Shown piece after piece: positions 26,963-34,152 of a DNA stretch of 64,000 bases. The number at the start of each line of letters is the position of its first letter. Positions within the stretch are counted from its first letter, which is position 1. The position numbers were made by a program, and so were the translations under genes. The stretch is taken from the NCBI RefSeq assembly GCF_014641595.1, contig NZ_BMIA01000002.1, positions 868,001 through 932,000 of the forward strand, read 5' to 3'. A model generated the notes under the pieces. That model ran no database searches, was not told where the DNA came from, and saw only the letters and a list, made by a program, of their open reading frames with translations. The stretch is from Dyadobacter endophyticus (GTDB taxonomy: Bacteria; Bacteroidota; Bacteroidia; Cytophagales; Spirosomataceae).

Positions 26963-26984
26963 GCCCGGCACATGTCCGTTAATA

Positions 26985-27419
26985 TTATGCGTATTTTTCG
27001 CGGATCTGGAACAATACCCAGAAACCGATAATTCCTCCAATGATGAAACCGAGAATACTCAACTGGATAAGGTTACTGATCAGGCCAACCAGCAGCGCAT
27101 AATAGAGCAGGTTCCATCCAGCTCTTTTGCGTGCTTTGAGCGGCGAAAAGGCCATCAGGTACATGACCAACGTAACGATACCGAGTGCGATCCCGACGTA
27201 AGCATTGAACGCAAGACCTGCCGAAAGCCCCCCAGCCCCTAAAACCGCGCCACCTACGCCCAACGCCGTGACCAGGCCCAATACCCCGAGAACAGAGAGC
27301 ACAAGGATAATGTAAGGGCCATATTGTACGAGAAATTCTTTAACACTCTCTGAAAACGGCGGAAATTTTTGAAGGAAAATTGGTTCGAGTTCCTTCTCGA
27401 GAAGTAGTTTAGATTCCAT
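26985..27419 (-). CDS. four-helix membrane protein, function unknown
   Basis: A 144-residue protein. A short soluble N-terminus (LEPIFLQKFPPFSESVKEFL) leads to four hydrophobic helices (YIILVLSVLGVLGLVTALGV; a Gly-rich second, FNAYVGIALGIVTLVMYLMAF; LLYYALLVGLISNLIQLSI; LGFIIGGIIGFWVLFQI). The short loop KARKRAGWN is positively charged. No certain family. Own terminator downstream, so a single gene. Confidence 0.7.
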   Translation of the reverse strand: MESKLLLEKELEPIFLQKFPPFSESVKEFLVQYGPYIILVLSVLGVLGLVTALGVGGAVLGAGGLSAGLAFNAYVGIALGIVTLVMYLMAFSPLKARKRAGWNLLYYALLVGLISNLIQLSILGFIIGGIIGFWVLFQIREKYA

Positions 27420-27563
27420 AGACGGGGGATTTTTTTAGCTGAGTTTCAAATTATTAATTTATAAAACTAAAACAAAATCCGGGAACCCGATCCCCACAAT
27501 CTAGTAAGCGTTCCAACTGTTTATTTAGCGGCCTGTCAGCAATTTTCAATCGACATCCAGCCG

Positions 27564-27968
27564 CTAATCTTCGGGATAAGGCACATATACGAAACCCGAA
27601 AACTCGCCTATCAATGCAAACAGACAGCAGAACTCTTCCGGATTCTTGTAATTTTCCGTAAAAAGCAGCACCGATTCCGGTGCGATAAGATTGCGGTCGA
27701 CAAACTCCTGCATATACGACGCCTTGTAAACATAATTGTTGGCCAACTCCGTCGAATCGATCAGCAGTACGCCGAGATCGACCTCATTGTTGGTAACGGC
27801 AAAGATCGGGTATTCCGAAAACCCGCGTTTACGTATCTGGTAAGAGGCTTCTTTGAGTTGGTCGGCGACCTTGATAAAATCCTGCGATATGTATCCCATC
27901 AATTTCTGATTCAAATCCGGAGAATTTGCATCATCCATCAGGGCATTTTCATTACTATTGTTGATCAT
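27564..27968 (-). CDS. conserved hypothetical cytoplasmic protein
   Basis: A 134-residue protein without signal or membrane segments. Motifs are FIKVADQLKEASYQIRKRGFSEYPIFAV, DLGVLLIDSTELANNYVYKASYMQEF and EEFCCLFALIGEFSGFVYVPYPED. The even spread of hydrophobic residues and the sharp termini support a real gene. Function not known. The heptamer array lies between it and ald. Confidence 0.7.
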   Translation of the reverse strand: MINNSNENALMDDANSPDLNQKLMGYISQDFIKVADQLKEASYQIRKRGFSEYPIFAVTNNEVDLGVLLIDSTELANNYVYKASYMQEFVDRNLIAPESVLLFTENYKNPEEFCCLFALIGEFSGFVYVPYPED

Positions 27969-27976
27969 ATGGTACT

Positions 27977-28066
27977 TCGGCCTTTGGCTATCGGCCGTCG
28001 GCTTTTTTGTTAAATACTAGAAATTCAAAAGGCCGACAGCTAAAAGCCGACAGCCGGAAGCTCTCA
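27977..28066. repeat. two facing heptamer arrays (GCCGACN units), one ending in the ald stop codon
   Basis: At 27977-28002 the minus strand reads GCCGACG, GCCGATA, GCCAAAG, GCCGA. At 28032-28066 the plus strand reads GCCGACA, GCTAAAA, GCCGACA, GCCGGAA, then GCTCTCA, which includes the ald stop codon. The two halves are near-inverted copies about 30 nt apart and could also form a hairpin. The same unit occurs at 24524-24563. Confidence 0.6.
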
Positions 28067-29290
28067 CATTCTCGCCGCTAACAACAACGTCAAATCCTTA
28101 TAACGCATATTAAAGCTGCGGGCGATGTGTGAATTGGTTAGGGTGCCCTTGTGACAATACACTCCCTTCATAAACCAACGATTGGCATAAATCATTTCCT
28201 CGATGCCTCCGATTGTCCCGGTTTGAAGCAAAAACGGCAAAAATACGTTACTGAGAGCCGTGCTCGCCGTGTGCGCCACGCGCGACGGGATGTTGGGTAC
28301 GCAGTAATGAATGACCTCACTGTATTTGAAAATCGGGTTTTTGTGCGTCGTCATCCGTGACGTTTCGAAGGACCCGCCCTGGTCGATGCTCACATCGATG
28401 ATCACCGAGCCCGGTTTCAGCTTCGATACCATTTCCCGCGTTACCACCATCGGGCTCAGGCCATTTTCGGCCCGCATCGTGCCGATCACCACATCTGCAC
28501 GGCCGATCGCCTCTGCCAGCGTTTCGGAGTCGATAATGGAAGTGTACAGGTTTTGCCCGATCGAGTATTTCAACCTTTGCAGGCGGTAAATATGTTTGTC
28601 AAAAACCTTTACGTCGGCGCCCAGGCTCAGGGCCGCGCGTGTGGCATATTCGGCTACGGTACCGGCGCCAAGGATCACGATCTTCGTCGGCGGCACACCG
28701 GTAATACCACCGAGGATCACGCCCCGCCCGCCGTTTGGCGTGGAAAGGTATTCAGCGGCGATCAGCAGCACGGTGCTGCCGGCGATCTCGCCCATCGCCC
28801 GGATAATCGGCTTTCCCCCTACCTTATCCTCGATCAGTTCGTAGCCGATGCCGGTTATTTTCAGCTCATTCAGTTTCTCAAAATATTGCTTTTCCAAAGC
28901 GGGCAGATTGAGGGCCGAAATCAACGTCGTTCCGGCTTTCACATAACCGAACTCCTCTTCCACCAGCGGCTCCACTTTCAGGATTACATTGGCCTGGTAA
29001 ACTTCCTTGGGGCTGCTGACGATCTTCGCACCGGCTTCGCTGTATTCATGGTCCGACAGGTTGGCTCCTTTGCCGGCATCCTTTTCTACCCACACTTCGT
29101 GCCCGTTCCTAACCAGGATCCCGACCGCGTCGGGTGTGAGCGCGATGCGGTTTTCCTGTAACGAAACCTCTCTCGGCAGGCCTATATGCAGTGAATTCTG
29201 GTCCTTTCGGACGGCCATTAACGATTCCTGGGGGTACAGCACCGACTGCTTGGCGAGCTCTTCAAAACCGGTAATCTGAGGTTGTGCCAT
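28064..29290 (-). CDS. ald: alanine dehydrogenase-like oxidoreductase
   Basis: A 408-residue enzyme of the AlaDH/PNT family. It has GLPREVSLQENRIALTP at the substrate arginine, VILKVEPL (substrate lysine), the NAD site GAGTVAEYATRAALSLGADVKVFD, VIIDVSIDQGGSFE (aspartate) and the HYCVPNIPSRV loop. AlaDH reversibly converts L-alanine to pyruvate and ammonia. The position that is histidine in well-studied AlaDH (YLHLA) appears here as ALNLP, so substrate use may differ. It is 47 nt downstream of tsaE. Its own box TCATTTTG lies 7 nt before the ATG. Confidence 0.87.
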   Translation of the reverse strand: MAQPQITGFEELAKQSVLYPQESLMAVRKDQNSLHIGLPREVSLQENRIALTPDAVGILVRNGHEVWVEKDAGKGANLSDHEYSEAGAKIVSSPKEVYQANVILKVEPLVEEEFGYVKAGTTLISALNLPALEKQYFEKLNELKITGIGYELIEDKVGGKPIIRAMGEIAGSTVLLIAAEYLSTPNGGRGVILGGITGVPPTKIVILGAGTVAEYATRAALSLGADVKVFDKHIYRLQRLKYSIGQNLYTSIIDSETLAEAIGRADVVIGTMRAENGLSPMVVTREMVSKLKPGSVIIDVSIDQGGSFETSRMTTHKNPIFKYSEVIHYCVPNIPSRVAHTASTALSNVFLPFLLQTGTIGGIEEMIYANRWFMKGVYCHKGTLTNSHIARSFNMRYKDLTLLLAARM

Positions 29291-29337
29291 TGACTAGCAA
29301 AATGAAAGTGAAACTGTAACTAACTAAATGTGACCTC

Positions 29338-29769
29338 TTATACCCTGGTGACTTCCAATATTCTCATGCCACTTTCATCCGCTTCCAGATGAAGTTGCAT
29401 ATAATTCAGCGGCCAAAGGCTCTCAACCTTCCCCGGCCACTCGACAAAGCAGAAATCCCCCGAATCGAAATACTCCTCCACGCCCATGTCCAGGGCTTCT
29501 GTTTCGTCCTTAATCCTGTAAAAATCAAAATGGTAGATTGTTTTGCCGCCCGCGTCATATTCATTCACCAGGGAGAAAGTGGGGCTTTGCACGTGCGTTG
29601 TAACCCCGAGATGGCCGCACAATGCCTTGATGAGCGTCGTTTTACCGGCTCCCATCTGACCTTCGAAGAGCCAGACGGGCGTCTCCGCGCCAAGCCTCAG
29701 CAGCGCTTCGGATACATTTGCAAGCTCGTCGAGTTCTTTAAAACGAATAACCGTGGGCTGTCCAATCAT
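29338..29769 (-). CDS. tsaE: tRNA threonylcarbamoyladenosine biosynthesis ATPase TsaE
   Basis: A 143-residue protein with Walker A (GQMGAGKTTLIKAL), TFSLVNEY and the family block IYHFDFYRIKDETEALDMGVEEYF, then CFVEWPGKV. It works with TsaB and TsaD in making t6A37 of tRNA. The ATG at 29769 is chosen because the frame upstream has only a GTG. A TATTTTTG -7 box ends 4 nt before this ATG. Confidence 0.95.
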   Translation of the reverse strand: MIGQPTVIRFKELDELANVSEALLRLGAETPVWLFEGQMGAGKTTLIKALCGHLGVTTHVQSPTFSLVNEYDAGGKTIYHFDFYRIKDETEALDMGVEEYFDSGDFCFVEWPGKVESLWPLNYMQLHLEADESGMRILEVTRV

Positions 29770-29773
29770 GTTG

Positions 29774-29781
29774 CAAAAATA
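29774..29781 (-). promoter_or_regulatory. tsaE -7 box TATTTTTG, 4 nt before the ATG
   Basis: An exact TAnnTTTG match; CAAC separates it from ATG. A TTG about 25 nt further upstream is in the right place for a -33 element. Confidence 0.5.
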
Positions 29782-29825
29782 CACAATTTGGAAAAACCCG
29801 TGACAATTTTATGCCTTCCGGCGCG

Positions 29826-31112
29826 TCATACTTTCCATTCTTTTCGCATCGACCGGCCCAACAGCTCGTTCGCCTTTTTATCTCCTTCAAATTGTTCCTT
29901 CACCGGGTCCCATTTCAGCGAACGCTCCAAGCCGTACGCGATGTTGCCGATATTGCAAACCGACGCCGTCCGATGCCCGGTTTCGACATCGCAAATCGGC
30001 GGTTTCCTTGTCCGGATCGCATTCAGAAAGTCTTTATAATGGTTGGTACTGACATAAACGCCGGCATCACCCGCATTGACGGTCTTGTCTTTCAATGGCT
30101 CGGGCGTCGTTTTCAGCTCTCCGCGGGCTACAAATACTTCGCCGTCGGTGCCTACAAAATGGCAATGCTGCTTGCCTTCCATTGGTCGGTGGATTACCTC
30201 TACGCCGTTGGCGTATTTGTAAACCAACCCTTTTCCAGGTTCTGAATAAACCAATTCAGTAGGTCCGCTCGCGTCCATATTCAGGCCCCATTGCGCAATG
30301 TCGAACATGTGTGCGCCCCAGTCGGTCATGCCGCCGCCGCCGAATTCGACGTAATCGCGCCATTTAGGCCAGAATTTAGCATCCATAGCCGGGGCGAGTT
30401 CATTGTTATAAGGTCTTTCAATCGTATTTGGACCCATCCATAGGTCCCAGTCGAGACCTTCCGGCTTGGTTTCGCCTTGCAGATCCCACACTTTCGGCGG
30501 GCCACCTACATTGACATATACTTTTTTCACAGTTCCGATAGCCCCGCTGCGTACCAGCTGCACGGCTTTTGTGAATTCAGGCGCCGAGCGCTGCATACTT
30601 CCGGTTTGGAAAACCCGGTTATGATTTCGAGCCGCATTTACCATTGCCCGGCCTTCCTTAACCGTCAGGGAAAGTGGTTTTTCACAATAAATATCCTTTC
30701 CTGCCTCGGCAGCACGGACGGCCATGGCAGCGTGCCAGTGGTCGGGTGCAGCTATCACCACCGCGTCAATATCTTTGCTCGAAAGCAACTCCCGGAAATC
30801 CTTCATGCCGACAGCCGCCTTGTAAGTGCCCTGACCCAGCTTTTCGGAATACCATTTATTGGCCGCATTCACAAATGCCTCCTGCTTGACCGCATACACA
30901 TCCGAGGCTGCGACAATGCGTGTTTCCTGCGTATCCAGAAATCGGTTACGCAAGCCTCCGCTCTGCCGCCCGCAGCCGATGAAGCCCAGGGCAATCATGT
31001 CGCTCGGCGCTTTGTAACCACGCCCGAGCACATGCCGCGGCACGATCATAAAGGAAGAGATAACAGCACCTGCTTTCAGGAAATCGCGGCGGTTCAGACG
31101 TTCGGCATTCAT
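29826..31112 (-). CDS. Gfo/Idh/MocA-family oxidoreductase with Tat-like signal
   Basis: A 428-residue protein. The N-terminal LNRRDFLKAGAVISSF is a twin-arginine signal. A Rossmann domain follows (IALGFIGCGRQSGG), then the family motif CEKPLSLTVKEGRAMVNAA and the C-terminal substrate domain (VEFGGGGMTDWGAHMFDIAQWGL). It is an exported NAD(P)-dependent sugar oxidoreductase or glycosidase-like member; cofactor and substrate are unknown. It is divergent from the heparinase gene, with 115 nt between. Confidence 0.9.
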   Translation of the reverse strand: MNAERLNRRDFLKAGAVISSFMIVPRHVLGRGYKAPSDMIALGFIGCGRQSGGLRNRFLDTQETRIVAASDVYAVKQEAFVNAANKWYSEKLGQGTYKAAVGMKDFRELLSSKDIDAVVIAAPDHWHAAMAVRAAEAGKDIYCEKPLSLTVKEGRAMVNAARNHNRVFQTGSMQRSAPEFTKAVQLVRSGAIGTVKKVYVNVGGPPKVWDLQGETKPEGLDWDLWMGPNTIERPYNNELAPAMDAKFWPKWRDYVEFGGGGMTDWGAHMFDIAQWGLNMDASGPTELVYSEPGKGLVYKYANGVEVIHRPMEGKQHCHFVGTDGEVFVARGELKTTPEPLKDKTVNAGDAGVYVSTNHYKDFLNAIRTRKPPICDVETGHRTASVCNIGNIAYGLERSLKWDPVKEQFEGDKKANELLGRSMRKEWKV

Positions 31113-31227
31113 ATTTTTTCAGGAATTTGTACTAATTGAATTTAAATTAAAGGCCGAAGTAAGTGATTCTACTGAATATTGGAGTCTTATAGTTAGGCTA
31201 CATTCAACTTCCTAAACCACAGCCGTT

Positions 31228-33177
31228 ATGATCAGACTACTACTGGCGTTTGCCCTGGCGATAGCATTGTCCGGGGGCGCCCAGCCTGCGGGCGCACAAG
31301 TCACCCAGCGAAACATTCTCGCCCGGAAGTACAGCCAGAGCGCATTCAGCGAAGCACTCATTCCGCTTGATCAATGGGCACCCTACCCCAAAACACCCGA
31401 AGAATGGCGCAGCAAAACCGACCCGGCCGAACTCGCGAAAATCATCAAAGCAGGTGAAGAGGCCTTGGAAAAGCCTATTCCAATGGTTACGGCAAGCCTT
31501 TTGCTCGATTTTACCCGCAGCGGCGACCGCGAGCGACACGCAGCCGCGTCGTTCGGGCGTAGAAACCAGTTGATGAGCCTCGTGCTCGCCGAGGCTGTGG
31601 AGGGCAAAGACCGTTTCATGGAAGCCATTCTGAACTCGGTATGGGCTATTTGTGAAGAAACCTACTGGGGTGTACCGGCGCATTTGAGCGTGCAAAAAGC
31701 CAAAAACGGCCTGCCCGACGTACAGGATCCGACCGTCGACCTTTTCGGCGCCGAAACCGCAGGCGTATTGGCACTTACTGATTATTTCCTGGGAGCGAAA
31801 CTGGATAAAATGTCCCCCCTCATCAGGCCGCGCATTTACTTTGAAACCAATAAAAAGATATTCGAACCGCTGAAAGACGCCAAACGCTACGGCTGGCTAA
31901 GCACTACCAATCCCGTGAACAACTGGAACCCGTGGATCGTATCCAACCTGCTGATTGCCGATTTGCTATTGGAAAAAGACGCCCAAAAACGCAGCGATAA
32001 TGCGTATCAGTATATGGTGTTCCTCGACCGGTATTTCAATAGTCTAGGCGACGACGGTGGTTGTGACGAAGGCCCCAGCTACTGGTTTGCCGCCGGTGCC
32101 AGCGCCTATGATGCACTCGCGATTCTGGAAAGCGCTACCAGTGGAAAAATCAATATTTATGACAATGATCTGATCCGCAAAATGGCGGCTTACGTTTACA
32201 AAGTGCATATTGCGAACGATTACTTCGTCAACTTCGCCGATGCCGACCCGAAGCTGAAACCGGACGGGTTAATGCTCTACCGCTTTGGAAAGGCCGTTCA
32301 GGACCCGGAACTGACTGCGCTAGGCGAATGGGCTTACGGCCAGTTCGGCGCGATTACCGGCGGCAATGGTTACCAGCGCCCCAGAAAAGTATGGAACCTT
32401 CTCACAACCTCCGAATTGAAGCCAGATCAATCCAAAACTTACAAGCAAGTAGCACAATCATGGCTTTCCGACATTGAAGTGCTAACCGCCCGCTCCGACA
32501 ACGGCCTGTACCTGGCCACACACGCCGGCCACAATGCCGAAAGCCATAACCATAATGATGTCGGCGATTTTATTGTGTATGCCGATGGCGAGCCCGTGAT
32601 CGTCGATGCCGGCCGCGGTAACTATACGGCGCGGACGTTTTCTTCCAAAAGGTACGAGCTTTGGTTTACCCAATCCAAATACCATAATCTGCCGGTCATT
32701 AATGGGTTCGGACAGCCGGCCGGTAAGCAGTTTAATGCGAGGAACGTTAAAAGCAATATTTCTGAAAAGGAAGTTTCGCTGGCAATGGACATCGCTCCGG
32801 CCTATCCGCAGGAGGCTGGCATACAAAAGTGGAACAGGCTGGTAAAGCTCAATCGCAGTAAAAATGCGGTCGAAATCTCCGATGATTACACCCTGAAACA
32901 GAAACCGGACTCATTACAGCAAATATTCATGACCGTCTGCAAAGTCGATACCGGCACACCCGGCAAAATCATCCTGACGACCTCCGGTAAAAAAACCGTT
33001 TCGCTCACTTATGACCCGAAGACCTGGACCGTTTCCACCGAATTACCATCCACCGAAGGTATGGAATATAATAGTTTCAAAACCAAATGGGACGGCAATC
33101 CGGTTACCCGCATTGTACTCACCAGCAAGGCATTAAAGCCAAAAGGCAAACACATTTTCATCATTACCAAATCCTGA
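31228..33177 (+). CDS. heparinase II/III-family protein (polysaccharide lyase-like)
   Basis: A 649-residue secreted protein. The signal peptide runs to GGAQPAGAQ. An alpha/alpha-toroid domain (about 60-360) contains WNPWIVSNLL and DGGCDEGPSYWFAAGASAYDAL. A C-terminal beta-sandwich follows with the heparinase II/III block GLYLATHAGHNAESHNHNDVGDF near residue 430. Family members cleave uronic-acid polysaccharides by beta-elimination. The target here is unknown; alginate-, heparin- or ulvan-like substrates are possible. It is the first gene of a three-gene run on the plus strand. Confidence 0.88.
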   Translation: MIRLLLAFALAIALSGGAQPAGAQVTQRNILARKYSQSAFSEALIPLDQWAPYPKTPEEWRSKTDPAELAKIIKAGEEALEKPIPMVTASLLLDFTRSGDRERHAAASFGRRNQLMSLVLAEAVEGKDRFMEAILNSVWAICEETYWGVPAHLSVQKAKNGLPDVQDPTVDLFGAETAGVLALTDYFLGAKLDKMSPLIRPRIYFETNKKIFEPLKDAKRYGWLSTTNPVNNWNPWIVSNLLIADLLLEKDAQKRSDNAYQYMVFLDRYFNSLGDDGGCDEGPSYWFAAGASAYDALAILESATSGKINIYDNDLIRKMAAYVYKVHIANDYFVNFADADPKLKPDGLMLYRFGKAVQDPELTALGEWAYGQFGAITGGNGYQRPRKVWNLLTTSELKPDQSKTYKQVAQSWLSDIEVLTARSDNGLYLATHAGHNAESHNHNDVGDFIVYADGEPVIVDAGRGNYTARTFSSKRYELWFTQSKYHNLPVINGFGQPAGKQFNARNVKSNISEKEVSLAMDIAPAYPQEAGIQKWNRLVKLNRSKNAVEISDDYTLKQKPDSLQQIFMTVCKVDTGTPGKIILTTSGKKTVSLTYDPKTWTVSTELPSTEGMEYNSFKTKWDGNPVTRIVLTSKALKPKGKHIFIITKS

Positions 33178-33185
33178 ACAAGCCC

Positions 33186-34136
33186 ATGAGCCTATCCCGC
33201 AGAGAATTCCTCATCAATAGCACCCTCGCCGGCACCGTCATTCCTTCGCTGGCACAAGAATCGTTTGCAAACCCGGCCAATAGGGCGGCGGATGATTTGA
33301 AAGTCAATATATTTTCCAAACACCTGCAATTCCTGAACTACCAGGATATGGCCGAGGTGGCCAAAGAGCTCGGTTTTGACGGTATTGACCTGACGGTGCG
33401 CCCGAAAGGCCACGTATTGCCCGAAAAAGTGGAAACAGACCTTCCGCTTGCCGTGGAAGCGATGAAAAAAGTAGGGCTTGCCCCGCAGATGTTTTGTACG
33501 GCCGTCGAGGACGCCGCAAATCCCGTTGATAAAAAACTGCTGGAAACGGCGGCTAAGCTGGGTTTCAAGTATTACCGCATGAACTGGTACCGATACAATG
33601 AGCAAAAAGCGATTCCTGAGCAGCTTGGGGAGTTTGGCACCAAAATGGCTGGGTTGAGTCAATTGAATGATAAACTGGGCATCCATGGTTGCTACCAGAA
33701 CCATTCGGGCCGGATGGTGGGCGCCTCGATGTTCGAGATCTGGCAAATACTTCAAAAAGCTAATCCAAAAACCATGGGTGCGCAATACGACATCCGCCAT
33801 GCCACTGTCGAAGGCGGCCTTTCCTGGCAGACGGGCTTCAACCTGATCCGTCCGCATATCAAGACGATCGTGATCAAGGATTTTTATTGGGACAAAAACA
33901 GCAGTGGTAAATGGGCGGTGAAAAGCGTGCCGCTGGGCGAAGGAATGGTGGATTTCAAAACCTATTTCAAACTGCTGAAAGACCTGAAAGTGGATGTGCC
34001 GATCTGCCTTCACCTCGAATACCCGCTGGGAGGTGCCGATCAGGGTGCATATGAAATTACGGTAGATAAAAAAGTGGTCTTCGACGCGATGAAGCGCGAT
34101 TTGCAAAAACTGAAAGAACTCTGGGCAGCCGCTTAA
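33186..34136 (+). CDS. sugar phosphate isomerase/epimerase-like TIM barrel with Tat signal
   Basis: A 316-residue protein. It starts at the ATG at 33186 because the twin-arginine signal SLSRREFLINSTLAGT begins there, 8 nt after the heparinase stop. The AP-endonuclease-2-type barrel is seen in AEVAKELGFDGIDLTVRP, FKYYRMNWYRYNE, HGCYQNHSGRMVG, GAQYDIRHATVEGG and ICLHLEYPLGG, which supply His, Glu and Asp metal ligands. It is an exported sugar epimerase or isomerase of unknown substrate, tightly linked to the lyase and the PQQ enzyme. Confidence 0.88.
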   Translation: MSLSRREFLINSTLAGTVIPSLAQESFANPANRAADDLKVNIFSKHLQFLNYQDMAEVAKELGFDGIDLTVRPKGHVLPEKVETDLPLAVEAMKKVGLAPQMFCTAVEDAANPVDKKLLETAAKLGFKYYRMNWYRYNEQKAIPEQLGEFGTKMAGLSQLNDKLGIHGCYQNHSGRMVGASMFEIWQILQKANPKTMGAQYDIRHATVEGGLSWQTGFNLIRPHIKTIVIKDFYWDKNSSGKWAVKSVPLGEGMVDFKTYFKLLKDLKVDVPICLHLEYPLGGADQGAYEITVDKKVVFDAMKRDLQKLKELWAAA

Positions 34137-34152
34137 CAACCAGCCGCATTCC

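Noticed and set aside
27977..28057. The facing heptamer halves as a plain rho-independent terminator of ald
   Set aside because: Pairing is interrupted and the internal period of 7 bp, repeated at 24524, points to a repeat family; a terminator role is possible but not enough to explain it.
27977..28066. Heptamer arrays read as a CRISPR array
   Set aside because: Units are only 7 bp, without spacers of 25-40 bp, and no cas genes are present.
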